Assembly (NCBI RefSeq): GCF_002812085.1
Contig: NZ_NPDM01000001.1
Coordinates: 1,561,030-1,625,029 of the forward strand
Direction of reading: 5' to 3'
Length of the DNA: 64,000 nt
From: Leptospira levettii
Lineage (GTDB): Bacteria; Spirochaetota; Leptospiria; Leptospirales; Leptospiraceae
Shown here: positions 24,117 to 32,248 of the stretch, one piece after another
Numbering within the stretch: position 1 is the first letter of the stretch
Layout: the number at the start of each line of letters is the position of its first letter
Notes under the pieces: generated by a model
Database searches by the model: none
Told to the model about the DNA's origin: nothing
What the model saw: only the letters and a program-made list of their open reading frames with translations
Program-made: the position numbers and the translations under genes

Positions 24117-26632
24117 TAGAAATGTACCTCCATACCTACGTTGAAAAATGGAATAACGGTTCCACCTGGCAATTGGAGTGTTCCGAATGTATCATTTTCT
24201 CTTGGGTTAGTTGCAGAGAATGGTTTGGAATTATCAAAATCGTATCCATTTTTGTTTTTACGCATGTATACGTTTACAATTTCTAAATACCAGTTTAAAT
24301 AGCCCCATGAATAATTTTCAAAAATATCAAATCTAACATCTAACCTGTGATAATCGGTTCCCCTTTTGACATATCCATATTCAGATGTATATGGATTATT
24401 AGAATACTGTGGGTTCCAATAAGTTAAGCCATTTAACGGGTTAGAAAATCTTCCACCATCATCACCTACGATAGGTCTGGAAGGTAATGAAGTTAAGTAA
24501 CTCCATCGACCACCAATTTGAAAGCCTTCATTCACCCTCCAGCCATAAATTACGTTTGCAACATGTGTACGGTCCCAAGGTGCTAATTGTTCTACTGAGT
24601 TCGGAAAATAAGCAGCTAAGATTTTTCTTTCGATCCCGCCAATTTGAGTTGTATCTCCGTCATAAATCTGATACAAGTTTGAGTTTTGAAACGATTGTGA
24701 CCATGTATAGGAAATCCAACCAAACCAATCACGAGTTCCAGGTCTTGCATTTTTACGGATGAGTAATTCATATCCATGTGACCAACCAGAAGCTCTGTTG
24801 GAATAGTTAAGTGGACGGTTGGCAACAATAGGTTGTGTTAACCATTGTGATTTATCGGGGTTTAATCCAACTGGAGTGGATACATAAGGATCATCAATAA
24901 TTGTATCAGTGAATTCGTTTTTAAAAAACTCGACTTTTACTTGCCATACTTGGTCAATTTTTTGATCAATCCCTGCACTTAATTTCCTAGCACGTTCGAA
25001 TCTTAAATCGGGGTTACCTGTTTCTGAGTTAAAATTTGTAGTTAGTGGAAAACGGGAAACATCCCCACCACTTCCATAAATGGTCATACCCTTTCCTACT
25101 TCGGGGAAAGTATAGGAAGCAGTAGCCCTTGGGGTTAAGGCACCATTCCCAGTTACTTGCACATAGTCATACCTAGCACCAGGTTCGAATAAGAAGTTAC
25201 CAAATTTAAAATGTAATGTAGTATAAGCGTTGTAATACGGGGAAATTCCTTTGATACTGATTGGTCTTCCCACAAAATCAGGATTCGCTGAATTATATGG
25301 GTTAGGTGATGGATTTGTTGGGTCCCTAAGTGCTACTTCGGTTCCATAATCTCTGAAGGAAAATCTACGCACTTCAGTTCCAAAATCAACTTTTAGGAAT
25401 TTTGTTGCAGTCCAATATGCGTCTTGCCTAACACCAACATAACTTCCTCTTTGGTACTGTTTCCCTTGGATGGAACCAACTCCAACATTGTATTCACCGA
25501 TTGGATCGAAGTTAATGAGTGTAATTCTATTTTGGAATTTATCGCCAGGAATCCACGTATAACGGAGAGCTGTCGTTCTAAAACTTTGCCCAAAACTCGC
25601 TTTGGCTCCACCAAGTAGTGCAAGTTGTGATGAGGTAGGGTCGTTCGCAGGTTTGTTTGGAACATTGATAGCAAAGTTATCCTGTGCTGTTAAATTATAA
25701 AATGAAATTTGGTGTTCTGGTGTAAAGTTATGAACATATTTGATTTGTGAATCATTGTATCTAGGTAATCTGATTCCTTCAGGTAATAGTCCACTGGCAC
25801 CTAAAGTTTTATCTAAATAACCTAATTTTCCTGCGATTGCCAAATATCCCTTTCCACCTGATGTTGGTGTAGCGGCATATGCAGTTGTGTTCCAAAGAGA
25901 TACTTGGAATGCACCTTTTGTTTTTTGCACTGAGTCAACGGTTTCTATTTCGATGATACCACCAGTCGCATTATTAAAGTTTGCTGGGTATGCACCAGAA
26001 TATAAGTCAATTGATTTGATTAAATCATTGTGAATGACAGATGTTAGTCCATCTAAGTGAAAAGGGTATAAGATTGGTAAATCATCATAAAGATACGTAT
26101 TGGCAGCAGGATTCGCACCCCGTACAATGATTCCATTTGCACCACCTCCAAATCCAATATTGGGAATGACACCTGGCAAAGTCTCTAAGGCTCTTAACGC
26201 TTCACCAAAAGTACCTGGCATACGTTTGATTTCATCGTATCTGACTTTTGTCCTGGAAGCTACGGTTTTTTCTCTTTCACCTTCTACAACAATCCCTGCC
26301 TTGGGTGCTGTAGATTTTTTTTCTGTATAAATGGTCCTTGATTCATCTTCATTGCCAACTGAAATTCGAATTTCTTGAATCCCAGTATCACGTAGCAGAC
26401 GCAAGGTGTATTCTCCAGAAGATGGGAATTCTAAAGTGACATTTCCTTCTGCATCTGTTTGCGCAAATTTTTTAGTTTCAAAAATTAATACAGAAAGGTT
26501 TTTTTCAGCTATTTCCTTTTTAGGATTAATCAGTTTTGCCTTTATACTGACAGCATATGCAGGGAATCCCAACAAAAGAAAAAGAATCCCAATCAGAATC
26601 GATTTATTTAATTTGAATTTTGCTGATTTCAT
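24116..26632 (-). CDS. TonB-dependent outer-membrane receptor
   Basis: An 838-residue receptor. It has a signal peptide (about 1-28) and an N-terminal carboxypeptidase-regulatory-like extension (about 29-105). A likely TonB box region (GIVVEGERE, about 112) leads into a plug domain (about 120-235: LPGVIPNIGFGGGANGIIVRG, LYSGAYPANFNNATGGIIEI). The rest is a 22-strand-type barrel ending in ...VGMEVHF, with the usual terminal aromatic residue. The ligand is not evident from sequence; no B12 riboswitch or Fur-box-like element was seen upstream. It overlaps the previous small lipoprotein gene by 29 bases, so its translation is probably coupled. Confidence 0.93.
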   Translation of the reverse strand: MKSAKFKLNKSILIGILFLLLGFPAYAVSIKAKLINPKKEIAEKNLSVLIFETKKFAQTDAEGNVTLEFPSSGEYTLRLLRDTGIQEIRISVGNEDESRTIYTEKKSTAPKAGIVVEGEREKTVASRTKVRYDEIKRMPGTFGEALRALETLPGVIPNIGFGGGANGIIVRGANPAANTYLYDDLPILYPFHLDGLTSVIHNDLIKSIDLYSGAYPANFNNATGGIIEIETVDSVQKTKGAFQVSLWNTTAYAATPTSGGKGYLAIAGKLGYLDKTLGASGLLPEGIRLPRYNDSQIKYVHNFTPEHQISFYNLTAQDNFAINVPNKPANDPTSSQLALLGGAKASFGQSFRTTALRYTWIPGDKFQNRITLINFDPIGEYNVGVGSIQGKQYQRGSYVGVRQDAYWTATKFLKVDFGTEVRRFSFRDYGTEVALRDPTNPSPNPYNSANPDFVGRPISIKGISPYYNAYTTLHFKFGNFLFEPGARYDYVQVTGNGALTPRATASYTFPEVGKGMTIYGSGGDVSRFPLTTNFNSETGNPDLRFERARKLSAGIDQKIDQVWQVKVEFFKNEFTDTIIDDPYVSTPVGLNPDKSQWLTQPIVANRPLNYSNRASGWSHGYELLIRKNARPGTRDWFGWISYTWSQSFQNSNLYQIYDGDTTQIGGIERKILAAYFPNSVEQLAPWDRTHVANVIYGWRVNEGFQIGGRWSYLTSLPSRPIVGDDGGRFSNPLNGLTYWNPQYSNNPYTSEYGYVKRGTDYHRLDVRFDIFENYSWGYLNWYLEIVNVYMRKNKNGYDFDNSKPFSATNPRENDTFGTLQLPGGTVIPFFNVGMEVHF

Positions 26633-26945
26633 TGAAGTTTAAATACCATGGGATATCACCCGTTTCTTCTTCGAGATAAATAAGGGTACAAACAAGAGGG
26701 TATCCTAAAAAAGGACATTCTGTTCGTGTAATGGCGATCGTACAAAGATCTAAATTTCTTTGGATAGGTTTATTAACGATTACAAGTGGAGGATTGGGAA
26801 GTGGGTTACCACATTTCTCGGATGCAAACTTAGCAGCTGCATATACTTGGCTTTGAGCATCGTTTGTTTCCACACGATCAACTCCTGATCCACAATTGAA
26901 AATCATGAAGAAGGTAAATGAGAGAATTCCAATCTGAATTTTCAT
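26604..26945 (-). CDS. Small lipoprotein upstream of the receptor
   Basis: A 113-residue predicted lipoprotein with lipobox MIFNC (Cys about 18). The mature part has four Cys (SEKCG, LDLCT, TECPF, LVCTL). No family recognised. Its ATG overlaps the stop of the preceding gene (AAATGA), and its 3' end overlaps the receptor gene by 29 bases. Such tight packing argues that it is a real, co-translated member of the uptake operon. Confidence 0.65.
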   Translation of the reverse strand: MKIQIGILSFTFFMIFNCGSGVDRVETNDAQSQVYAAAKFASEKCGNPLPNPPLVIVNKPIQRNLDLCTIAITRTECPFLGYPLVCTLIYLEEETGDIPWYLNFNEISKIQIK

Positions 26946-27337
26946 TTACTTTCCTTTTGAGTTGTTGGATTCACTTCTTCAAGTTGACCAACTACATCTG
27001 CCGTTACGATAACAACAGTCACCAGGCCTAAAGGGAAATAAGCTTTGTCTTCCCTTTGGATTTTGATATTGATGAGAGTTTTGCCTGTGGGATATTTTTC
27101 CAAAATCTGGCTCATCGCCAGTTCTACATTAGGTGCTTTTGTGACCGGAAACATTCCTAATAAAAAAAATGCTGAATCTTGGCCAGTTCCCTTTCCCAAA
27201 ATTTTATAATCGGTTGACCTAACTACGGTTGCAGAATCATATAAATGGATTTCCTTAGGAACATGCGAGCCAATGCAACCTAATAAATGAAATCCCATCA
27301 GGAGGAAACTAACTGGTATTATTTTTTTGAAAATCAT
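26942..27337 (-). CDS. Small lipoprotein of the TonB cluster
   Basis: A 131-residue predicted lipoprotein with lipobox HLLGC (Cys about 21). A hydrophobic segment (FPLGLVTVVIVTADVV) lies near the C-terminus, and NIKIQRED may form a beta strand. Length and the sequence ...KTLINIKI resemble those of the next upstream lipoprotein (...DALVNIRY), so the two are probably paralogues. Similar small 'TRL-like' lipoproteins occur in Leptospira, with no known function. The ATG at 27337 is chosen over TTG at 27343. Confidence 0.65.
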   Translation of the reverse strand: MIFKKIIPVSFLLMGFHLLGCIGSHVPKEIHLYDSATVVRSTDYKILGKGTGQDSAFFLLGMFPVTKAPNVELAMSQILEKYPTGKTLINIKIQREDKAYFPLGLVTVVIVTADVVGQLEEVNPTTQKESK

Positions 27338-27352
27338 ATCCAATGACTCAAC

Positions 27353-27727
27353 TTATTTTTTTGACTTCGTAGGTGTTTGTGAGTTGGTAAATTTTACTAA
27401 ATCACCTTTGATATTAAATCGATAACGGGTGATTGGTCCAAAAATCGATTTATCATTCCAATACCGAATGTTTACAAGAGCATCACCTGCTTCTTCTTCC
27501 ATGACCTTTTCGTATAAGTCAGCAACAGGAGGTTGGGTAATGGGGACACCAAAAAATATGATGTCAAATGTATACCAATTAAAGGTTTTATCTACAGTTT
27601 TGATTGTTTCGTAGGGAGTATTTGGAATCGGTTTGTTACTTGTGGCGATTCCCACTGATGACGAGGCACAATTTAAAACAATAGACAAAAATACAAAAGA
27701 GAGAATCAATAAAATAATTTTTTTCAC
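27353..27727 (-). CDS. Small lipoprotein, first gene of the TonB cluster
   Basis: A 124-residue predicted lipoprotein with lipobox SIVLNC (Cys about 19). The core EEEAGDALVNIRYWND resembles the matching part of the next gene's product. I choose the GTG at 27727 because ACGGAG lies 8 bases upstream and a normal signal peptide (VKKIILLILSF) then follows; the ATG at 27757 would add a charged extension. It is the first gene after the direct repeats at 27803-27836. Function unknown. Confidence 0.65.
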   Translation of the reverse strand: MKKIILLILSFVFLSIVLNCASSSVGIATSNKPIPNTPYETIKTVDKTFNWYTFDIIFFGVPITQPPVADLYEKVMEEEAGDALVNIRYWNDKSIFGPITRYRFNIKGDLVKFTNSQTPTKSKK

Positions 27728-27802
27728 AAGATAACTCCGTCCATGTTCATTTCGCATTTAGGCTGTTAGAGTCAATGGAATATTTCGTAGTTTCTTTATT
27801 CC

Positions 27803-27836
27803 CTACTTGATTGGGAATGAACGCTACTCATTCGGG
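27803..27836 (-). promoter_or_regulatory. Direct repeats with 21-bp period, candidate LytTR binding site
   Basis: CTACTTGATTGGG (27803-27815) and CTACTCATTCGGG (27824-27836) agree at 9 of 13 positions and are exactly 21 bases apart. LytTR regulators bind pairs of imperfect direct repeats spaced by about two helical turns. The site lies between the LytTR gene and the first gene of the TonB cluster, 76 bases upstream of its GTG. Confidence 0.5.
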
Positions 27837-27850
27837 AGTGAATTGAAAAA

Positions 27851-28588
27851 TTAGAGTTTTAGTGCTTCTTTGAGTGACTGTGCATACGAACGTCCAACTG
27901 GCAAAGTTGTCTCATCCTCATTTTTGAGTTGGATTGTATAGGAACCACCTTTGTCATAACGTAAACTTGCCACATAACTTAAGTTTACTAAAAAACCTTT
28001 ATGGATTCTGATAAATTGAGAATTTGGCAATTTTTCTTCGATTTCTTTCAGCAATTTTGGGGTTTCGTAGTCTTTTTGTGTTGTGTGGATCACGCAACTT
28101 TTGTTATTCGCTGAAATAAATTGAATGTCCGGAAATGGTAACAAAAATACTGCTGAATCTGACTGGATTTTTAAATGGATTTGGTTTTTATTTTCATCTG
28201 GAATCATTTGTTTTGATTCCTGCAAAAAACGAAGTGCTTTTTCTACCGACTTTCTAAATCTTTCGAATGAAAACGGCTTTAATAAATAATCTGTGGCGTC
28301 TAAATCAAATGCTTCGACCGCATGTTCACTATAAGCAGTAGTGATTACAAAAAAAGTACCTTGGGGGCGATAGGATCTAAGGATATCCATACCGTTGATC
28401 ACCGGAAGATTGATATCCATAAATACAATATCAAATTTTTTCTCAGATAAAAGTGAGTTTGCTTTGTCTCCACTTTCGGCAATTCCAGCTAACTTTAATT
28501 CGGGACAATTCATCACATAGTCCATCATTAACATCCTAGCTGGATATTCATCTTCAATGATTAATACTGAATAAGGCGCCGATTCCAT
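27851..28588 (-). CDS. LytTR-family response regulator
   Basis: A 245-residue response regulator. The receiver domain (about 6-120) has the acidic pair (IIEDE), the phosphoacceptor Asp in VFMDINLP (about 56), the Thr in ITTAYS and the Lys in LLKPFSF. The LytTR DNA-binding domain (about 145-243) shows HLKIQSDSAVFLLPFPDIQFISANNKSCVIHT in part and FIRIHKGFLVNLSYVASL. The natural partner is a LytS-type kinase, and one is encoded at the far end of the adjacent cluster. It is cotranscribed with the preceding phosphatase gene (8-base gap). Confidence 0.93.
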   Translation of the reverse strand: MESAPYSVLIIEDEYPARMLMMDYVMNCPELKLAGIAESGDKANSLLSEKKFDIVFMDINLPVINGMDILRSYRPQGTFFVITTAYSEHAVEAFDLDATDYLLKPFSFERFRKSVEKALRFLQESKQMIPDENKNQIHLKIQSDSAVFLLPFPDIQFISANNKSCVIHTTQKDYETPKLLKEIEEKLPNSQFIRIHKGFLVNLSYVASLRYDKGGSYTIQLKNEDETTLPVGRSYAQSLKEALKL

Positions 28589-28596
28589 ATAACTCG

Positions 28597-30522
28597 TTAG
28601 ATTATATCAACAAAGAAAAAGGTGACATCATCTTTTAATTCTGCATCAGAATATTTGGTGATTTGCACAACTATTTCTTGTGATAAAGATTTGATGTCTT
28701 TGTTTTTACCTTTCTCTAATAAATCAAGAATTTTGCCTTCACCAAATAATTTATTTTCAGCCCTAGCTTCTGTTACTCCGTCTGTAAAAAAGAAATACCG
28801 ATCACCTTTTTGAATTTGGTGTTTCCATTCAGTGAATGTGAAACTTTCTTTCCATCCGATGATGGGGCCCTTAATATTCATAAATTCAAAAGATTTTCGG
28901 ATTTTGTTATATAAAATTGGATTAGGATGCCCTGCGGTAGAAAAAATAATTGTGTTTTCCTTAGTATCCACTAATGCACAACAGGCGGTTATGAAATAAC
29001 GACTAACAAGAGAAGTAAGTGCTTGGTTCATATGTTCCAAAATGAGTTTTGGAGAATGAATGGATTTGGTGGATTCACGAAATTGCACTTTTACCATTGA
29101 TGATACGAAAGCTGCTGGAACACCATGCCCAGCAACATCTGCAATCAGTAAAATTAATCTATTTTCATCCAACTCAACCCAATCATATAAGTCGCCGCCC
29201 ACTTGCCTCATTGGCAGATAAGTTGTATGGATTCGAATCCCTTCGGTTTTTGGGTGATTTTTGGGTAACAAATAACTTTGGAGTTGTGATGCAAAAAATA
29301 AGTCTTGTTCGAGATCTTGGTTTTTTTCTCGGAGTTCTATTGTTCTTTCGCGAACTCTTTGTTCTAAGTCTTTTGTGAGAATCGAAAGTTCCGATTCATT
29401 TTTGGCATTTCGATAGGAAATGGCGACACCAGATAGGATCATCAGGATTAAAAATCCATATTGAGTTAAATAAATATTTTTGCCAGATGTAACATCGATG
29501 ATGATATCAAATGTTGCTCCAATACAAATACAAACAAAACCTACTGATAAAAAGTAAGCTTCTGTTTTTTTAGCTCGTGCTGCCCGAATGACAGCTCTTA
29601 ATACAAAAAAGACTACTAGTAAAAGTGTAAATTCCCAAATTCTAAGTAACAAAATTCTAGTAGGCAATTCAATATCCCAAGTTTGGATAAAAGCAATTGA
29701 GATAAGAAAAATGACTAACAATCTTTCTTTTAAATAAAGTTTGTTTTGAAAAAGCGAATAACTGAATAAGAATATTGATACAGGCAATAATGATTGAGAG
29801 GTAAAAAATAATTTTAACCAAAAGAAAAAACTTAAATCTGTATATGTATAACTAATATTGAGTAATGGAAGTCTCCACATAACAAAGAATAATGTTGATA
29901 ATAATAAGTAAAAATTTGTTTTTGCCTGGCGTTTTAATAAAATTGAAAAAATTTGATAGGCACCAATTCCAAAGAACAACATGATAAAACAAAAATCTCT
30001 TCCATCTTCCAAGAGAATCAGTTCTTGTAATTTGTCATAATTTCCCATAACAGGGATTCTTCTGAAAATTCCACCTTGGAATGTTTGGTTTCGAAAATGA
30101 ATTTCGATTTTTAATTGGTTTTGAGAATTTTCTTTGAGAACTACATTGGGTATGTAATAAAGTCGTTTGTAATACCAATTGGGAAAATACGATCCATCTG
30201 GTAAAATTTTACCAGTTTGACCCAGTGTGATTCCATTCACAACGAGTGTGTCTATCTCTTGAACACGGTCTAAGTAAATACCTAGAGGTTTTTTGTTTGG
30301 TTTAAATGTAAAAGTGGTTTCATAATAACCATGGACGGGAGGAAGAAATCCTTGTGAGGATAGACCTTTTCCTACTGTAATGGGACGTGTGATTTCATTC
30401 GTGGTAAATGTCCAATTTTCAGAGAGAGATACAATTGTATCAGCACTGATAGAGACTGGTTCTGCCACGAGGGAAAAGATCGTAGAGAAAAAAATTGGAA
30501 AAAAAAATGAGAGAATTCTCAT
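28597..30522 (-). CDS. 7TM-sensor SpoIIE/RsbU-type protein phosphatase
   Basis: A 641-residue membrane protein: signal peptide, extracytoplasmic 7TMR-DISM-like domain (about 25-170), seven hydrophobic helices (about 180-375), a coiled coil (ELREKNQDLEQDLFFASQ) and a PP2C-type SpoIIE phosphatase domain (about 420-640). The phosphatase metal-binding motifs are visible: GGDLYDWVEL, IADVAGHGVPAAFV and FFTDGVTEA. Such enzymes usually dephosphorylate anti-anti-sigma factors, linking a signal to sigma-factor release, but no STAS or anti-sigma gene is nearby. It is followed by the LytTR gene 8 bases later and is divergent from oxyR. Confidence 0.9.
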   Translation of the reverse strand: MRILSFFFPIFFSTIFSLVAEPVSISADTIVSLSENWTFTTNEITRPITVGKGLSSQGFLPPVHGYYETTFTFKPNKKPLGIYLDRVQEIDTLVVNGITLGQTGKILPDGSYFPNWYYKRLYYIPNVVLKENSQNQLKIEIHFRNQTFQGGIFRRIPVMGNYDKLQELILLEDGRDFCFIMLFFGIGAYQIFSILLKRQAKTNFYLLLSTLFFVMWRLPLLNISYTYTDLSFFFWLKLFFTSQSLLPVSIFLFSYSLFQNKLYLKERLLVIFLISIAFIQTWDIELPTRILLLRIWEFTLLLVVFFVLRAVIRAARAKKTEAYFLSVGFVCICIGATFDIIIDVTSGKNIYLTQYGFLILMILSGVAISYRNAKNESELSILTKDLEQRVRERTIELREKNQDLEQDLFFASQLQSYLLPKNHPKTEGIRIHTTYLPMRQVGGDLYDWVELDENRLILLIADVAGHGVPAAFVSSMVKVQFRESTKSIHSPKLILEHMNQALTSLVSRYFITACCALVDTKENTIIFSTAGHPNPILYNKIRKSFEFMNIKGPIIGWKESFTFTEWKHQIQKGDRYFFFTDGVTEARAENKLFGEGKILDLLEKGKNKDIKSLSQEIVVQITKYSDAELKDDVTFFFVDII

Positions 30523-30612
30523 CGCTATCCGCTAAAGATAGTGTAGTTTGAAGGGAAAGCAAGTTCAATTTTAGCTTAAGCCATGAAAGGATCGATTTTT
30601 TAAGGAAATTTT

Positions 30613-31530
30613 ATGACAATTACTCAACTTCGATACATAGTTGCTTTAGATCAGTTTAAAAGTTTTGCAAAAGCCGCCGAACATTGTTTAGTTGCTCAGC
30701 CTACTTTAAGTTTACAGATTCAAAAAGTAGAACAAGAACTTGGTTTTGATTTATTTGATCGAAAAAAAAATCCTATCATCACAACAAAATTAGGGAAAGA
30801 GGTGGTCGAACAAGCAAAATCAACTTTGAAGGAAGCTGATAAATTATATGAAATTGCCGGGCAATGGAAAGACGAACCTGCTGGGAATATATCACTCGGA
30901 ATCATACCAACAGTAAGTAATTATTTAATCCCTTCAATCTATAAAAAGTTACAGTCAGAATTTCCCAAAGTTAATTTTAGAATTTCTGAATTACCAACAC
31001 TTACCATCATTGAAAAATTGGAATCAGATGAGATTGATTTAGGAATCCTCGCAACTCCACTAAAAATTTCCAATATCGTTGAACACCAACTCTATTATGA
31101 GCCCTTTGTTGTTTATTATCCAAAAGATGCGAAAGAGAAATCAACTTCAGTTTCAATGAAACATATTGAAAAATATCCATTATTAGTTTTAGGAGAGGAA
31201 CATTGTTTTCGCCATCAGTCTTTGAAGATATGTAATCGGAATGCATTGGCAAAAATTGAAAGTGGAAGTGTTGAAACCTTAAAGCGGATGGTGGACATGG
31301 GGATTGGAGTTACCTTATTACCAAAATTGGCAGTTGATAAAGTTTCGGAACGTATTGTTCCTTTCCAGTCACCAGAACCAGCAAGAGAAATCAGTTTGGT
31401 ATACAAAAAAGGATTTTATAAAACAAAAATTTTAAATAAACTTACGAATTTAATACTGAATGTGATCCCAAAAGAGTATCATAAAAAAGAAAAATTTAAA
31501 GTCATTGGGGTGTCCATAGGGCAAGATTAG
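30613..31530 (+). CDS. oxyR: OxyR-type LysR regulator of peroxide response
   Basis: A 305-residue LysR-family regulator with an N-terminal helix-turn-helix (about 1-60, FKSFAKAAEHCLVAQPTLSLQIQKVE in part) and a substrate-binding-like effector domain. The redox switch of OxyR is visible: Cys198 and Cys207 (GEEHCFRHQSLKIC), nine residues apart exactly as Cys199 and Cys208 in E. coli. It is followed 111 bases later by ahpC and ahpF, the classic targets. It is divergent from the SpoIIE-type phosphatase gene. It should activate or derepress ahpCF upon peroxide. Confidence 0.93.
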   Translation: MTITQLRYIVALDQFKSFAKAAEHCLVAQPTLSLQIQKVEQELGFDLFDRKKNPIITTKLGKEVVEQAKSTLKEADKLYEIAGQWKDEPAGNISLGIIPTVSNYLIPSIYKKLQSEFPKVNFRISELPTLTIIEKLESDEIDLGILATPLKISNIVEHQLYYEPFVVYYPKDAKEKSTSVSMKHIEKYPLLVLGEEHCFRHQSLKICNRNALAKIESGSVETLKRMVDMGIGVTLLPKLAVDKVSERIVPFQSPEPAREISLVYKKGFYKTKILNKLTNLILNVIPKEYHKKEKFKVIGVSIGQD

Positions 31531-31555
31531 ATCCTGTTTAACTCTATCATAGTTT

Positions 31556-31577
31556 TTATAAATTATATCATTTATAA
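31556..31577 (+). promoter_or_regulatory. Inverted repeat upstream of ahpC, candidate OxyR site
   Basis: TTATAAAT (31556-31563), a 6-base spacer and ATTTATAA (31570-31577) form a perfect 8-bp inverted repeat 65 bases before the ahpC ATG. A small palindrome CTATCATAG (31544-31552), close to OxyR half-site letters, lies just upstream. The region is very AT-rich, so chance is possible. Confidence 0.35.
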
Positions 31578-31641
31578 CATTTATTTTACAAATGAGTCAA
31601 AATGGACTATATTCTTCTTAACAAGAAAAGGAGGATATTCA

Positions 31642-32205
31642 ATGTCCAATATCAACACACAAATTCCAGACTTCACAACAGAGGCTTTCCATAACGGTGC
31701 CTTCAAAAAAATCAGCAAAAAAGACGTACTCGGAAAATGGTCTGTTTTTGTTTTTTATCCTGCTGACTTTACCTTTGTCTGCCCAACTGAACTTGGTGAT
31801 GTAGCAGATCATTACGAAGAACTTCAAAAGATGGGTGTAGAAGTGTATTCTGTTTCTACGGATACTCACTTTGTTCACAAAGCATGGCATGAAGCAAGTG
31901 ACACAATCAAAAAAATCAAATTCCCAATGTTAGGTGATGCATCAGGAAAAATCACAAGGGGATTCGGGGTTATGATTGAAGATGATGGTCAAGCACTTAG
32001 AGGAACATTTGTAGTGAACCCAGAGGGAGTCATCAAAACTGCTGAAATCCATGATCTTGGAATCGGAAGATCAGCTGAAGAGTTGGTTCGTAAAGTACAA
32101 GCTGCTCAGTATGTTGCAAACAATGACGGAGAAGTTTGTCCTGCAAAATGGAAACCAGGTAATACAACATTGAAGCCAGGTCTTGACTTGGTAGGAAAAA
32201 TCTAA
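31642..32205 (+). CDS. ahpC: Alkyl hydroperoxide reductase subunit C (2-Cys peroxiredoxin)
   Basis: A 187-residue typical 2-Cys peroxiredoxin that reduces hydrogen peroxide and organic hydroperoxides. The peroxidatic Cys is in DFTFVCPTEL (about residue 47), and the resolving Cys is in GEVCPAKWKPG (about 166). Length matches the AhpC family. A strong ribosome binding site (AAGGAGG) precedes the ATG. It is followed by ahpF, its reductase, with a 9-bp hairpin in the 43-base gap. Regulation by the upstream OxyR is expected. Confidence 0.97.
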   Translation: MSNINTQIPDFTTEAFHNGAFKKISKKDVLGKWSVFVFYPADFTFVCPTELGDVADHYEELQKMGVEVYSVSTDTHFVHKAWHEASDTIKKIKFPMLGDASGKITRGFGVMIEDDGQALRGTFVVNPEGVIKTAEIHDLGIGRSAEELVRKVQAAQYVANNDGEVCPAKWKPGNTTLKPGLDLVGKI

Positions 32206-32211
32206 ACAAAA

Positions 32212-32234
32212 TTAGGCGGGTTTTGCCCGCCTAA
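32212..32234 (+). terminator. Strong hairpin between ahpC and ahpF
   Basis: TTAGGCGGG (32212-32220), loop TTTTG, CCCGCCTAA (32226-32234) is a perfect 9-bp stem just after the ahpC stop. There is no U-run after it, and the ahpF ribosome binding site (AGGAGG) follows directly. It may be a partial terminator or a 3' stabiliser of ahpC mRNA, giving more AhpC than AhpF. Confidence 0.65.
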
Positions 32235-32248
32235 ACTAGGAGGAAGTT

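Noticed and set aside
24116..26632. BtuB-type B12 receptor
   Set aside because: No cobalamin riboswitch precedes its operon, and no B12-specific motif was recognised; the ligand stays unknown.
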